Assembly: GCA_003139695.1 (NCBI GenBank)
Contig: PLJM01000011.1
Location: 1 to 64,000 of the forward strand
Direction of reading: 5' to 3'
Length of the DNA: 64,000 nt
Origin: Candidatus Dormiibacterota bacterium
GTDB lineage: Bacteria; Chloroflexota; Dormibacteria; Dormibacterales; Dormibacteraceae
In this document: piece after piece, positions 35,919-45,209 of the stretch
How the letters are laid out: every line of letters begins with the position of its first letter
Position numbering within the stretch: the stretch's first letter is position 1
The notes under the pieces: model-generated
Told to the model about the DNA's origin: nothing
The model's database searches: none
The model's input: the letters and a program-made list of their open reading frames with translations, nothing else
Program-made: the position numbers and the translations under genes

Positions 35919-35924
35919 TAACAT
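35919..35924 (+). promoter_or_regulatory. -10 box of the chelatase I gene (leaderless)
   Basis: TAACAT ends seven bases before the ATG at 35932, so this gene has its own promoter although it follows its paralogue closely. Confidence 0.45.
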
Positions 35925-35931
35925 CAGTTCG

Positions 35932-36963
35932 ATGGCGATAGACAGGTACTCCTATCCCTTTACTGCGATCGTCGGCCAGGAGCAGATGAAGCTTGCCCTG
36001 GTGCTGAACGCGATCAACCCCGCGATCGGCGGCGTGCTGATTCGTGGTGAGAAGGGCACCGGCAAGTCCACCGCGGTGCGAGCGCTGGCGAAGCTGCTCC
36101 CTGAGCAGCAGGTCGTCGAGGGTTGCCACTTCGGCTGCCATCCCGACGATCCCGAGGACTTCTGCCTCGACTGCCGCGAGCGCGCCAAGGCAGGCGCGCT
36201 CCCGGTCACCACGCGCCGCATGCGCGTGGTCGAGCTGCCGATCAACGCGTCCGAGGATCGCGTGGTGGGGACCATCGATCTGGAGGCTGCACTCAAGGAG
36301 GGCGCGCGGCGCTTCGAGCCTGGCGTCCTGGCCGAAGCGAACCGCAACATCCTCTACGTCGACGAGGTGAACCTGCTGGACGACCACATCGTCGATGTGC
36401 TGCTCGACGCCGCCGCGATGGGCATCAACACAGTCGAGCGCGAAGGCGTGTCGGTGTCACACCCCTCGCGATTCATCCTCATCGGCACGATGAACCCCGA
36501 GGAGGGGGAGCTGCGGCCGCAGCTGCTCGACCGTTTTGGATTGTGCGTCGACGTTGAGGGCATACGCGACCTCGACCAGCGCGTCTCCATCGTCGAAAAG
36601 AGGGCGGTGTGGGAAGACGATCCCACGAAGTTCTACCAGCAGCACGCTGAATCGGAGCAGGACGTTCGCTCGCACATCGCGGAGGCGATCGCGACGTTTC
36701 CGGAGGTCGAGCTGCCGCGCGAGATCCTGCGCCTAATCGCCCAGCTCTCGATCACTCTGGAGGTCGACGGTCACCGATCCGACCTCGTGTGCGCACGTGC
36801 CGCTCAGGCCAAGGCCGCGTACGACAGCAAGGAGAAGGTGGGGCCGGCCCAGATCGGCGAGGTCGCCGAGATGGTGTTCGCACACCGCGTGCACTCGGTG
36901 CCGTTCGGCAAGGGCGGGCCGAACCTGTCGGAAGTGATCAGCAGGATGATCGGCCAGTCCTGA
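35932..36963 (+). CDS. Magnesium chelatase I-like AAA+ ATPase
   Basis: A 343-aa AAA+ ATPase very similar along its length to the N-terminal half of the preceding gene, so the two arose by duplication. Walker A is [19 protein letters not shown], the cysteine motif is CHFGC-X8-CLDC, Walker [13 protein letters not shown], and the sensor and arginine-finger region [19 protein letters not shown]. The C-terminal helical lid ends [12 protein letters not shown]. The VWA domain is absent. As with its neighbour, it would power a chelatase or a related remodelling complex. There are no chlorophyll-synthesis genes around it, so a photosynthetic role is not supported. Confidence 0.88.
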   Translation: MAIDRYSYPFTAIVGQEQMKLALVLNAINPAIGGVLIRGEKGTGKSTAVRALAKLLPEQQVVEGCHFGCHPDDPEDFCLDCRERAKAGALPVTTRRMRVVELPINASEDRVVGTIDLEAALKEGARRFEPGVLAEANRNILYVDEVNLLDDHIVDVLLDAAAMGINTVEREGVSVSHPSRFILIGTMNPEEGELRPQLLDRFGLCVDVEGIRDLDQRVSIVEKRAVWEDDPTKFYQQHAESEQDVRSHIAEAIATFPEVELPREILRLIAQLSITLEVDGHRSDLVCARAAQAKAAYDSKEKVGPAQIGEVAEMVFAHRVHSVPFGKGGPNLSEVISRMIGQS

Positions 36964-37006
36964 ACCGAGAGCGATCTCGCGTTTAGGAATTGACTGCGCG
37001 CGCAAC

Positions 37007-37012
37007 TAGACT
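37007..37012 (+). promoter_or_regulatory. -10 box of moxR (leaderless)
   Basis: TAGACT ends eight bases before the ATG at 37021. Confidence 0.45.
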
Positions 37013-37020
37013 GATCCGAG

Positions 37021-37986
37021 ATGTCGTCGGCTGACCGAGAACCCGTTCTAGTACCGCGTCGCGCCGCAGAGCTCTTAGCGCGAATCGAAGAGAACGTCCA
37101 TCGCGTCATCGTCGGCAAGGACAAGGTGGTACGGCTCGCGGCCACGGGCCTGGTGGCCGGAGGCCACGTCCTTCTGCAAGACCTGCCTGGTACCGGCAAG
37201 ACGTTGCTGGCGCGAGCTCTCGCAACGTCGGTGGGCGGCGCGTTCCGCCGCATCCAGTGCACGCCCGACCTCCTGCCCTCCGACATCACGGGCTCTAGCG
37301 TCTTCAATCAGAAAGACCTGACCTTCCAGTTCATCCCCGGCCCCGTGTTCGCCAACATCGTCCTGGCGGACGAGGTCAACCGCGCGACGCCCCGCACGCA
37401 ATCGGCATTGCTCGAAGCGATGGGGGAGGGTCAGGTCACAGTCGAGGGCGTGACGCGACCGCTCGAGCGGCCGTTCTTCGTCGTCGCCACCCAGAACCCC
37501 ACCGAGTTCCACGGCACTTACCCGCTGCCTGAATCGCAGCTCGACCGCTTCATCCTCGCCGCGGAGATGGGCCCGCCGACCGATGACGAGGCGATGGAGG
37601 TACTCGCGCGCCGCGAGCACGGCGACCCGATCGCCGACCTGCGCGCGGTGGTGAGCCTCGCCGAGGTCATCGAGCTGCAGGACGCGTGCCTGAAGGTGGT
37701 GGCCGCGCCTGCGATCCGGACCTACATCGTTTCTCTGCTGCATGCGATCCGTTTGCGGCAGGAGGTGCTGTTGCCGGCGAGCATGCGATCGGGCGTGTAC
37801 CTGCAGCGCGCCGCGCAGGCATGGGCGCTTTTCGAGGGACGCGACTTCGTCCTGCCCGACGACATCAAGCTGCTCGCGCTGCCGGTGCTCTCTCACCGCC
37901 TCGGCATGCGCGGCCGCTTCAAGGCGGCGGACGTGGTCGAAGAGGTGGTCGCATCGCTGCCCCTACCTCCATTGAGGCAACACTGA
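37021..37986 (+). CDS. MoxR family AAA+ ATPase
   Basis: A chaperone-like AAA+ ATPase of 321 aa that typically helps mature or activate partner proteins together with a VWA or DUF58 partner. Walker A is LLQDLPGTGKTLLARALA, Walker B is IVLADEVNRATPRTQSALLEAMGEGQVT, and the sensor 1 and arginine-finger regions are VVATQNPTEFHGTYPLPESQLDRF. The next gene is DUF58, and the two overlap in a CTGA arrangement. With the TgpA-like gene they form the standard MoxR-DUF58-transglutaminase set. Confidence 0.93.
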   Translation: MSSADREPVLVPRRAAELLARIEENVHRVIVGKDKVVRLAATGLVAGGHVLLQDLPGTGKTLLARALATSVGGAFRRIQCTPDLLPSDITGSSVFNQKDLTFQFIPGPVFANIVLADEVNRATPRTQSALLEAMGEGQVTVEGVTRPLERPFFVVATQNPTEFHGTYPLPESQLDRFILAAEMGPPTDDEAMEVLARREHGDPIADLRAVVSLAEVIELQDACLKVVAAPAIRTYIVSLLHAIRLRQEVLLPASMRSGVYLQRAAQAWALFEGRDFVLPDDIKLLALPVLSHRLGMRGRFKAADVVEEVVASLPLPPLRQH

Positions 37987-39119
37987 TCGGTCGCATTTCC
38001 TGGCGCCTGGTCGGCGCTCTGGCGGTCGCGGCCGCTGTCTTTTACTACGGCACGACCTCCGAGGTTGCCTGGCTCTTTCTGCTCGCCTACTGGATCGTGG
38101 CGCTCGTCGTGGCGGCATACGTCTACGCGCGATGGAACTGGCGCGGGCTGAGGGCCGACCTCGGCCTGGGGGGCGCCCGCCCTGGGCCCGATTCGCCCAT
38201 CGAGGCGCTCCCTGAGCAGCTTCTGCGCAGCGGCCCGTTGCCCGCTCCGCTCTTCGAAGGCGACCACGCCGACATCGAGCTGAGGCTGACCACGACCGGA
38301 AGCTCGCGCGGCCCCGCTCGCCTCTCCGGCTCGGTCGGCGGCGTCGAGGTGAGCGCCGCGACGGGCGTGGTGCCGCGCGCCGGGTGGGTGGAGCGGCGGA
38401 CCCTCGGCCCGCTCGGGCGCGGCGCCATCGTGGCGAGCAACTGGGTGCTGGAATCGAGCGACCCTCTCGGGTTCTTCAGATTCCGCCGCACAGGCGCGAA
38501 TGGAGAGGTGGGCCTCGTGCTCCCGCGCTTCGCGTCGCTCAGCTCTTCGCCCCAGGCCCGGGAGCTGGAGGCCAGCGTTTCGGCACCCCGGTCGGGCTCG
38601 GGGATGGAGCTGTTCGGCGTGCGTGAGTACCGGCCGGGCGATCCGCTGCGGCGCATCCACTGGAGGTCCAGCGCTCGTCTTGGCGAGCTGGTGGTGCGCG
38701 AGTACGAGCCGCCGGGCGTCCAGACGGTCGGCATCTTCTGCGACCCGCACCCACCGACGCGCGAGGCGGCCGACCAGGTCGCGCGCCTGGCTGCGTCGGA
38801 GGCGTGGGATTGCATTCGGGGTGGGGGAAGGGTGGTGCTGTGGGCGCCGGGCCTGGAGCCGAGCCTGCCGAGCGAGGCACGCTCCCTGTGGGCGCTGCTC
38901 GAATGGCTGGCGAGGTATCCGGCACCTTCCACAGCACACGAAACGATGCCCTCGGTCACTGATGCAGTCGGTGTAACCGCGGGAGCCGCTGCCGCACTTG
39001 TCGAGGCGCTCGAGACGGTCCAGCAGCGCGGCGGGCGCATCAGGGCATGGGTGGTCGGTGAGGCGGAGCTGGAAATCGAAGCCCCAATCCAACGTGTTGG
39101 ACTGGCGTGGCCGATATGA
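37983..39119 (+). CDS. DUF58 domain-containing membrane protein
   Basis: Partner protein of MoxR with a VWA-like DUF58 domain. Two hydrophobic segments lie near the N-terminus (LVGALAVAAAVFYYG and LLAYWIVALVVAAYVY), and the signature GVREYRPGDPLRRIHWRSSARLGELVVREYE lies near residue 210 (split: GVREYRPGDPLRRIHW and LVVREYE). The start is a CTG at 37983 overlapping the moxR TGA, because no ATG, GTG or TTG is available before the first membrane segment. An ATT at 37968 would be the other option. The protein is 378 aa from CTG. The function of DUF58 proteins is not settled; they are often linked to cell-envelope processes. Confidence 0.85.
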   Translation: MIGRISWRLVGALAVAAAVFYYGTTSEVAWLFLLAYWIVALVVAAYVYARWNWRGLRADLGLGGARPGPDSPIEALPEQLLRSGPLPAPLFEGDHADIELRLTTTGSSRGPARLSGSVGGVEVSAATGVVPRAGWVERRTLGPLGRGAIVASNWVLESSDPLGFFRFRRTGANGEVGLVLPRFASLSSSPQARELEASVSAPRSGSGMELFGVREYRPGDPLRRIHWRSSARLGELVVREYEPPGVQTVGIFCDPHPPTREAADQVARLAASEAWDCIRGGGRVVLWAPGLEPSLPSEARSLWALLEWLARYPAPSTAHETMPSVTDAVGVTAGAAAALVEALETVQQRGGRIRAWVVGEAELEIEAPIQRVGLAWPI

Positions 39120-39126
39120 AGACTTT

Positions 39127-39177
39127 GTCCTCCCCGCTTGCCGGGGAGGTGGCCCGAAGGGTCGGAGGGGAGGTCCA
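39127..39177 (+). repeat. Three-hairpin repeat, copy 3, carrying the tgpA ribosome site
   Basis: Contains the CCTCCCCG...GGGGAGG hairpin, the third stem GGCCC-GAA-GGGTC and the tail GGAGGGGAGG. The tail ends a few bases before the TTG start at 39181 and is the only ribosome binding site available for that gene. Confidence 0.65.
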
Positions 39178-39180
39178 GAT

Positions 39181-41106
39181 TTGAACCTACGGCGCTTCCT
39201 GAAGCTCCCTCCCTCGCCGGTCGAGAACTCGCTCCAGGCTCGCGTCTTCGTCTTCCTCGGCTTCGTCGTGGCCTCGGTGGCGGTCGCGATCTACGGCCAG
39301 GACTATGTCGTGCCCGCCGCCGGGGTGGTCGTGGCAGCGATCGGCCATGTCGTCAGCTACCGCGGTCGCAACAAGAGGCGCCGCCTCGCCGGACAGATTC
39401 TTGTCGCGGGCCTCGTGATGGCCGCCCTCGCCTACTTCCTCGCCGACTCGGTGCTCGCGATCTTCGGCGGCATCCTGCCCCAGGCCAACTTCGCGATCCT
39501 CTACCTCGCGGCCGTGTTCGCGTGGGACTACCCGTTCGGCATCCTGGTCGCGCTCTGGGCGATCTGCCTGGCCGGCTTCTGGATGACCTCGCACCTGCGT
39601 CGCATCGATGCCAAGGTCGCGGGGCCCATCCGCCCGCTGGCGCTTGCTCTGGCCGGCGCCCTCGCCCTTGGCGTCATCGCCTTCGTCTTCATCCCGCAGC
39701 CGACCGCCCTGTCCCCGACGCCGCTAGTGGTGTCACTGCCAAGCTTCACCAGCTTCCAGGGCGAGATGGAGAATCCCGCCCTGCCGCTCGTGCAGATCAG
39801 CGGCGATCCGTCCGGCGCCACCAACAGCATCGACCTGCGCTTCCGCGGCAGGCTCGGGGACGCGCCGGTCATGTACGTGCGCACCGGCGCGCCCGCCTAC
39901 TGGCGCGGCCTGGTGTTCGACACTTACCAGGGCGGCCAGTGGACCGCGTCGAACCGCAGCTTCGTCACCTTCCAGCCCTACATCCAGCCGCGCTCACTAC
40001 CGCCCGCTCCCAAGCACAACCTCGGCACGTTTGCCCAGGTGTTCCGCGTCGTCAGGACGCTGCCGGGCGTGATCAGCGCGGCCTACCCGATCCAGAGCCT
40101 GTACGCGCCGGTGTCGGCGCTGCGCCGCGATGCCTACGGAACGTTCCGGACGCCCGATGTGCTGCGGCCAGGACAGACCTACTCGGTGGTCTCGTATCTG
40201 CCCAACCTGTCCCCGCAGGAGCTGCAGTCGGACCCTCTGTTGCCTGGAAACCCGGAGAACAACCCCGAATACTTGAATGCCCAGAACCTTTCGCCGCGAG
40301 CCCACCAGCTTGCGGCGCACGCTGTCGCGGGCCACACCGACACCGAATTCGACCAGGTGATGGCGCTGACGACCTACCTGCAGACGAACTTCCGCTACTC
40401 GCTGCAGCTCGGGCAGGCGCCGCCCGGCCTCGACCCGGTCGACTGGTTCCTGTTCGACGCGAAGATCGGGTACTGCGAACAGTTCGCGACCGCCGAGACC
40501 TTGATGCTGCGCAGCCTGGGCATCCCGGCGCGGCTCGCGACCGGTTACTCGACCGGCGACTACAACCCGGTGCTCAACGAGTCGATCGTGCGCGAGCACG
40601 ACGCGCACGCGTGGGTCGAGGTCTGGTTCTCCGGTCACGGCTGGGTGCCCGTCGACCCCTCGCCAGGTTTCGCGGCGCTGGCGGCCACGCAGTTCCCGAA
40701 TCGCTGGGCGGCCGCCGGCCTTGCGAGCCTCATCCCGCACCTCTCGATCGGCGCGCCGCTGGCCGCGCTCGGCTCGCTGGGCATCCTCGCGGCGATCCCG
40801 CCAGCCGTCGCCATCGCGCTGCTGGTGGTCGTCGTGTGGGCGTGGTTTCGCACACGAAGGTGGGGCAGAGGGGTGCGGGCAGCGCCAGGCGAGTCGGAGC
40901 TGTTGCGCCTCTACGAGAATGTCCAGCGTCGGCTCAAACGCCGCCGAGCGCCACCGGAAACGCCACTGGAGTACCAGCGGGCGGCGCGAGGCGGCCCAAT
41001 CGAGCCGCTGCTCGATGAATTGACCGAGGCGGTCAATCAAGGCGCTTATGCGGGAAGATGGCCGGGATCAGAGCGTGTGCGCGAGCTGGAGAAGCGGCTG
41101 CGCTGA
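39181..41106 (+). CDS. TgpA-like transglutaminase membrane protein
   Basis: A 641-aa membrane protein with an N-terminal DUF3488-type block of about six helices, an extracytoplasmic transglutaminase-like domain and a C-terminal helix followed by a DUF4129-like tail. The catalytic Cys is in KIGYCEQFATAETLML near residue 435, the His in EHDAHAWVEVWF, and the Asp in GWVPVDPSPGF. The last membrane helix is IPPAVAIALLVVVVWAW. The start is a TTG at 39181; the purine-rich sequence before it comes from a repeat element. It completes the MoxR-DUF58-TgpA set. The substrate is unknown. Confidence 0.88.
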   Translation: MNLRRFLKLPPSPVENSLQARVFVFLGFVVASVAVAIYGQDYVVPAAGVVVAAIGHVVSYRGRNKRRRLAGQILVAGLVMAALAYFLADSVLAIFGGILPQANFAILYLAAVFAWDYPFGILVALWAICLAGFWMTSHLRRIDAKVAGPIRPLALALAGALALGVIAFVFIPQPTALSPTPLVVSLPSFTSFQGEMENPALPLVQISGDPSGATNSIDLRFRGRLGDAPVMYVRTGAPAYWRGLVFDTYQGGQWTASNRSFVTFQPYIQPRSLPPAPKHNLGTFAQVFRVVRTLPGVISAAYPIQSLYAPVSALRRDAYGTFRTPDVLRPGQTYSVVSYLPNLSPQELQSDPLLPGNPENNPEYLNAQNLSPRAHQLAAHAVAGHTDTEFDQVMALTTYLQTNFRYSLQLGQAPPGLDPVDWFLFDAKIGYCEQFATAETLMLRSLGIPARLATGYSTGDYNPVLNESIVREHDAHAWVEVWFSGHGWVPVDPSPGFAALAATQFPNRWAAAGLASLIPHLSIGAPLAALGSLGILAAIPPAVAIALLVVVVWAWFRTRRWGRGVRAAPGESELLRLYENVQRRLKRRRAPPETPLEYQRAARGGPIEPLLDELTEAVNQGAYAGRWPGSERVRELEKRLR

Positions 41107-41147
41107 GCCACGGCGCCGGAAGGTACGTTCAAGAAGGGGAGCGTGAT

Positions 41148-42143
41148 GTGAAAACTGGGTACCTCGACTACTCTGGCCGCGACGACGTTCTGAGCGGCGG
41201 CGTCAAGATGATTCCGATCCGCACCCCCAAGGGCGATTTCAAGGTCTGGACCAAGCGTGTCGGCAACAACCCGTCGGCCAAGGTGCTTCTGCTTCACGGC
41301 GGGCCGGCCGCCACTCACGAGTACTGGGAGGCTTGTGACAGCTATCTCCCGGCGGCCGGCATCGAGTACTTCTACTACGACCAGCTGGGATCTGCGTACA
41401 GCGACCAACCGGATGATCCCGATCTATGGACCATCGAGCGATTCGTCGATGAGGTCGAGCAGGTACGGCTCGCGCTCGACCTGAATCGCGACAACTTTTA
41501 CCTTGCCGGCCATTCATGGGGCGGCGTCCTTGCAATCGAGTACGCGCTCCGTTTTCAACAGCACTTGAAGGGCCTGGTGATCTCCAACATGATGGCCAGC
41601 ATCCCGGCCTACAACGAGTACGCGAATCGGGTGCTCAAGCCGGGCATCGATCCTGTCGCAATGGCCGAGATCGAACGAATCGAGGCGACGGGGGAGTTCA
41701 CCCAGCCTCGCTACATGGAGCTGCTTGTGGAGCATCACTACGTCCACCACGTGTTGCGACTGCCTGCCGACAAATGGCCCGATCCGGTTAATCGAGCGTT
41801 CGCAAAGATCAACTACCCGCTCTACACGTTGATGCAAGGCCCGAGTGAGCTCGGCGCGAGTGGGAAGTTGGTCGACTGGGACCGCACCGCGGACCTCCAT
41901 CGAATCAGCGTGCCGACCCTGGTGATCGGGGCGACGCACGACACCATGGACCCGGCCTACATGAAAATGATGGCCGGCCTCTTTCCCAAAGGCCGCTTCC
42001 ACCTGTGCCCAAATGGCTCTCATATGGCTATGTACGACGATCAGGAAACCTATTTCGAGGGTCTGATCGGGTTCATCCGAGCCATCGAGCAAGACGCAGG
42101 CGAGGCTGCCGCCAACCGGGTCAGCGGCAGGTCCAGCTCTTAA
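41148..42143 (+). CDS. Proline iminopeptidase-like alpha/beta hydrolase
   Basis: An S33-family hydrolase of 331 aa, probably releasing N-terminal proline or another residue from peptides. The oxyanion motif HGGPAATHEYW, the nucleophile elbow GHSWGGVLAIEYALR, and the C-terminal aspartate and histidine regions (GATHDTMDPAY, LCPNGSHMAMYDD) form the catalytic triad. The start is the GTG at 41148, with AAGGGGAG ahead; the frame upstream overlaps tgpA. Its stop is only six bases from the convergent oppF stop. Placement between a peptide importer and other envelope genes supports a role in peptide use. Other hydrolases of this fold have different substrates. Confidence 0.8.
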   Translation: MKTGYLDYSGRDDVLSGGVKMIPIRTPKGDFKVWTKRVGNNPSAKVLLLHGGPAATHEYWEACDSYLPAAGIEYFYYDQLGSAYSDQPDDPDLWTIERFVDEVEQVRLALDLNRDNFYLAGHSWGGVLAIEYALRFQQHLKGLVISNMMASIPAYNEYANRVLKPGIDPVAMAEIERIEATGEFTQPRYMELLVEHHYVHHVLRLPADKWPDPVNRAFAKINYPLYTLMQGPSELGASGKLVDWDRTADLHRISVPTLVIGATHDTMDPAYMKMMAGLFPKGRFHLCPNGSHMAMYDDQETYFEGLIGFIRAIEQDAGEAAANRVSGRSSS

Positions 42144-42149
42144 CGGGAC

Positions 42150-43163
42150 CTATACGTCCGAAGAGAAGTGGCAAGCGGCCAGGTGGTCGCGGTCCTTCTC
42201 CTCAAGCGGGGGTTCGGTTTCGGCGCACGGCGCCGGCAGCCGCGCGATCGGGCATCGGGTATGGAACCGGCAGCCTGAGGGCGGGTGCAGCGGCGACGGA
42301 ATCTCGCCGGTCAGCTCGACGAGTCGCCGGCCTCGTTGGACCTTCGGATCGGGAACCGGGATCGCCGACAGCAGCGCCTTTGTGTACGGGTGCTTCGGGT
42401 TCGTATAGGTCTGGGTGCTGTCAGCGACCTCCACGATCTTGCCGAGATACATCACCATCACCCGGTCGCTGATGTGACGGACCACCGAAAGGTCGTGGGC
42501 GATGAACAGGTATGTGAGCTTCAGCTCGCGCTGCAGGTCCTCGAGCAGGTTGACGATCTGGGCCTGAATCGAGACGTCCAGGGCGGATATCGCCTCATCG
42601 CACACGACGAGGCTCGGGTTGAGGGCAAGGGCTCGCGCGATCCCGATCCGCTGTCGCTGGCCGCCGGAGAACTCGTGTGGGTAGCGGTTGTCGAAGTTGG
42701 GGTTGAGGCCGACGAGACGCAGGAGCTCCTGGATCCGCTGGTCGCGGGCCTTGCCCCGCATGACTTTGAAGTTGTCGAGTGGCTCCGCGATGATGTCGCC
42801 CACCGTCATGCGCGGATCCAGGGACGCGAACGGGTCCTGGAAGATGACCTGCAGCTGGCGGCGTTGCTGGCGCAGCTTCTCGCCGCGCAGCTTGGTGAGC
42901 TCGACGTCTCCGATGAAGATCTTGCCGGAGGTCACCGGGATCAGCTGCGTGACCAGCCTTGCCAACGTGGACTTGCCGCAGCCTGACTCACCCACCAGGC
43001 CGAGCGTCTCGCCCTGGCGAATCTCGAAGCTGACCCCGTCGACCGCCTTCACCGATTGGCCGCGACCCGCAGGAAAATGCTTCACGACATTCTCGACTCG
43101 AACGAGCGGCCTGGCGTTTGAAGGTCTCGATGACAATGTCGCAATCGCCGGTGTCGACGCCAT
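42150..43163 (-). CDS. oppF: Oligopeptide/dipeptide ABC transporter ATPase (OppF type)
   Basis: Second ATPase of a peptide importer, 337 aa. Walker [15 protein letters not shown], signature [15 protein letters not shown], Walker [14 protein letters not shown] and H-loop IAHDLSVV are all present. The C-terminal [12 protein letters not shown] is the oligopeptide-ATPase tail with its iron-sulfur-like cysteines. The start [11 protein letters not shown] at 43163 overlaps the oppD TGA. Nucleotide-binding, not the substrate, defines it; substrate is inferred from the operon. Confidence 0.9.
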   Translation of the reverse strand: MASTPAIATLSSRPSNARPLVRVENVVKHFPAGRGQSVKAVDGVSFEIRQGETLGLVGESGCGKSTLARLVTQLIPVTSGKIFIGDVELTKLRGEKLRQQRRQLQVIFQDPFASLDPRMTVGDIIAEPLDNFKVMRGKARDQRIQELLRLVGLNPNFDNRYPHEFSGGQRQRIGIARALALNPSLVVCDEAISALDVSIQAQIVNLLEDLQRELKLTYLFIAHDLSVVRHISDRVMVMYLGKIVEVADSTQTYTNPKHPYTKALLSAIPVPDPKVQRGRRLVELTGEIPSPLHPPSGCRFHTRCPIARLPAPCAETEPPLEEKDRDHLAACHFSSDV

Positions 43164-44215
43164 CAGATCTCCTCTCCAGGGCGGACGCCGGAGCCGGCCC
43201 CAGGATGAATGTCGATCAAGGTGTCCGCGCCCATCTCCCGGCGGGCGCGATCCATCGTCACCCAGCAGGCTGCGCGCTGATTGGGCGCGACGTCGAGGAG
43301 CTTCGGCTCCTTGGTGAAGCACTCTTCGATCCGAAAAGGACACCGTGGGTGAAAGCGGCAGCCGGCCGGTGGATCCGCCAGGTCCGGTGCCATGCCCTGG
43401 ATTGAGCGCAGGCGCTCGTGGCGAAGGGCATCGACCCGCGGGATGGATTTGAGGAGCGACCACGTGTAGGGGTGCTGCGGGCTCTCGAAGATCTGCTCGA
43501 CCGGGCCCTCCTCGACGATCTGACCCGCGTACATCACCATCACGCGCGAGCAGAGCCCTGCCACCACTCCCATGTTGTGGGTGATCATCACGATCGCCGT
43601 GCCCAGCTCGCGGTTGAGATCGGCAAGCAGCTCGAGGATCTGTGCTTGCACAGTGACGTCCAGTGCCGTTGTCGGTTCGTCGGCGAGCAGTATGGCGGGC
43701 GCATTTGCAAGGCCCATCGCGATCATCGCCCTCTGCCGCATGCCCCCGCTCAGCTGGTGCGGATAGTCCTTGACGCGACTCTCAGCAGCAGGGATGCGCA
43801 CCTTTGTGAGCAGCTCGATCGTGCGCGCGTGTGCGTCAGCCTTCGACTTGCCGTGCGCGCGCATCGCCTCGTCAACCTGGAAGCCGGTGCGTAGAACTGG
43901 ATTGAGCGAGCTCTGCGGGTCCTGAAAGATCATCGCAATGTCGCGGCCGCGGATCTCGCGAATCTCTTGATCGGTCATCTGAAGCAGGTCCTGGTTGCGG
44001 AACAGGACTTCGCCACTGACGATGCGGCCGGGGTGGGGCACCAATCGCAACAGCGAAAGCGCGGTCACGGATTTTCCACTGCCCGACTCACCGACGATGC
44101 CGAGACTCTCACCGGGGTAGAGGTCGAAGCTCACGCCGTCGACGGCTTTGATGATTCCGTCCGGCATCGCAAATTGCGTGCGCAGGTCACGCACCTGAAG
44201 GATTGGAGTGGCCAT
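43163..44215 (-). CDS. oppD: Oligopeptide/dipeptide ABC transporter ATPase (OppD type)
   Basis: First ATPase of the peptide importer, 350 aa from [10 protein letters not shown]. Walker [16 protein letters not shown], signature [16 protein letters not shown], Walker [16 protein letters not shown] and C-terminal CRFHPRCPF with the OppD/DppD cysteines. The start lies 16 bases after oppB. It pairs with oppF to drive transport. Confidence 0.9.
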   Translation of the reverse strand: MATPILQVRDLRTQFAMPDGIIKAVDGVSFDLYPGESLGIVGESGSGKSVTALSLLRLVPHPGRIVSGEVLFRNQDLLQMTDQEIREIRGRDIAMIFQDPQSSLNPVLRTGFQVDEAMRAHGKSKADAHARTIELLTKVRIPAAESRVKDYPHQLSGGMRQRAMIAMGLANAPAILLADEPTTALDVTVQAQILELLADLNRELGTAIVMITHNMGVVAGLCSRVMVMYAGQIVEEGPVEQIFESPQHPYTWSLLKSIPRVDALRHERLRSIQGMAPDLADPPAGCRFHPRCPFRIEECFTKEPKLLDVAPNQRAACWVTMDRARREMGADTLIDIHPGAGSGVRPGEEI

Positions 44216-44231
44216 GCCTTTTGCTTGTGCC

Positions 44232-45155
44232 TCAGTACCGCACGCGCGGATCGATGAACGTGTATGCGATGTCAACGGCAACATTCGCCCCGACGATCAA
44301 CAACGCGCCAAACAACACGGTGCCCATGACCAGGGGGATGTCGAGGTTGAAGATTGCATCCACTGCCTGTTTTCCGATCCCCGGCCAAGCGAACACAGTC
44401 TCGATGACCACGACTCCGGCGAGAAAGTAACCCAGGTCCATACCCAGCTGGGTCACGAGCACGGTTAGAGCGTTCGGCAGAGCGTGGCGAAACATGACAG
44501 TGCCCGGAGTAACACCTTTTGCGTTGGCCGTGCGGATGTAATCCTTGGGGAGGATGTCGAGCAGCACCGCCCGGAGCAGCCGGGCATAGTAGCCGGCGCC
44601 TCCGAGGCCCAGGGTCAGTGCCGGCAGGAACAGGTACTGGGGCGCCCCGTTGCCATAGCCTCCAAGCGGGAAGATGGGGATCAGGGCTCCAAACACGTAA
44701 AGGAATATGAGGCCGAGCCAGAATGGCGGGGCGGCCAGGGTCACGAAGGTGAAAACCATCGTGATCCGATCCCAGATGCTGCCGGGTCGCGTGGCGGCCA
44801 GGATGCCGATCGGCAGCCCGACGATGACCTCCACGAATACGCCGGCGACGGCCAGCTCGGCGGTGGCGGGGAATCGCTGGAGGATGGCGGGGAGGACCGG
44901 CGCCGAATACCTGTACGAGTAGCCGAAGTCGAGGTGGAGCACCCGCCACAGGTAGTCGACGAACTGGACGTAGACCGGACGGTCAAGACCCAGCTGGTGG
45001 TGGATGATCGCGACCGATGCCGGGGAGGCGTTGGAACCTGCGTACAGCCGGGCCGGGTCGCCCGGAACCAGGAAGGCGATGATGAAGGTCACCACCGCGA
45101 CCCCAAACAGGACCACAACCATCCAGCCGAGCCGCCGGATGATGTAACGGGTCAC
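44232..45155 (-). CDS. oppB: Peptide ABC transporter permease (OppB type)
   Basis: Membrane permease of 307 aa with six helices. The N-terminus MTRYIIRRLGWMVVVLFGVAV and the segment VPGDPARL are typical of OppB/DppB, and the ATPase-contact loop reads YIRTANAKGVTPGTVMFRHALPNAL. The start is a GTG. A strong 11-bp hairpin separates it from the upstream oppA. It forms a heterodimer with OppC. Confidence 0.9.
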   Translation of the reverse strand: MTRYIIRRLGWMVVVLFGVAVVTFIIAFLVPGDPARLYAGSNASPASVAIIHHQLGLDRPVYVQFVDYLWRVLHLDFGYSYRYSAPVLPAILQRFPATAELAVAGVFVEVIVGLPIGILAATRPGSIWDRITMVFTFVTLAAPPFWLGLIFLYVFGALIPIFPLGGYGNGAPQYLFLPALTLGLGGAGYYARLLRAVLLDILPKDYIRTANAKGVTPGTVMFRHALPNALTVLVTQLGMDLGYFLAGVVVIETVFAWPGIGKQAVDAIFNLDIPLVMGTVLFGALLIVGANVAVDIAYTFIDPRVRY

Positions 45156-45175
45156 CGAGCTCCTGCGAGGGTCAT

Positions 45176-45201
45176 GGGAGGGGAGCCGAAGCTCCCCTCC
45201 C
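45176..45201. terminator. 11-bp hairpin between oppA and oppB
   Basis: GGGAGGGGAGC-CGAA-GCTCCCCTCCC is a perfect 11-bp stem with a CGAA tetraloop, without a U tract. It follows the binding-protein gene in the middle of the operon. It probably stabilises the upstream mRNA or partly ends transcription, which would give more binding protein than permease. Confidence 0.6.
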
Positions 45202-45209
45202 GGTCGAAA

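Noticed and set aside
33764-36963. Evidence of chlorophyll-based phototrophy from magnesium chelatase-like genes
   Set aside because: No bchH, bchM or reaction-centre genes are nearby, and fused I/D proteins of this type occur in many non-phototrophs.
42006-42018. A further copy of the GTGCCCAAATGG unit
   Set aside because: It lies inside the iminopeptidase-like gene, encodes the expected CPNGS residues of the catalytic His region, and has no partner unit 41 bp away.
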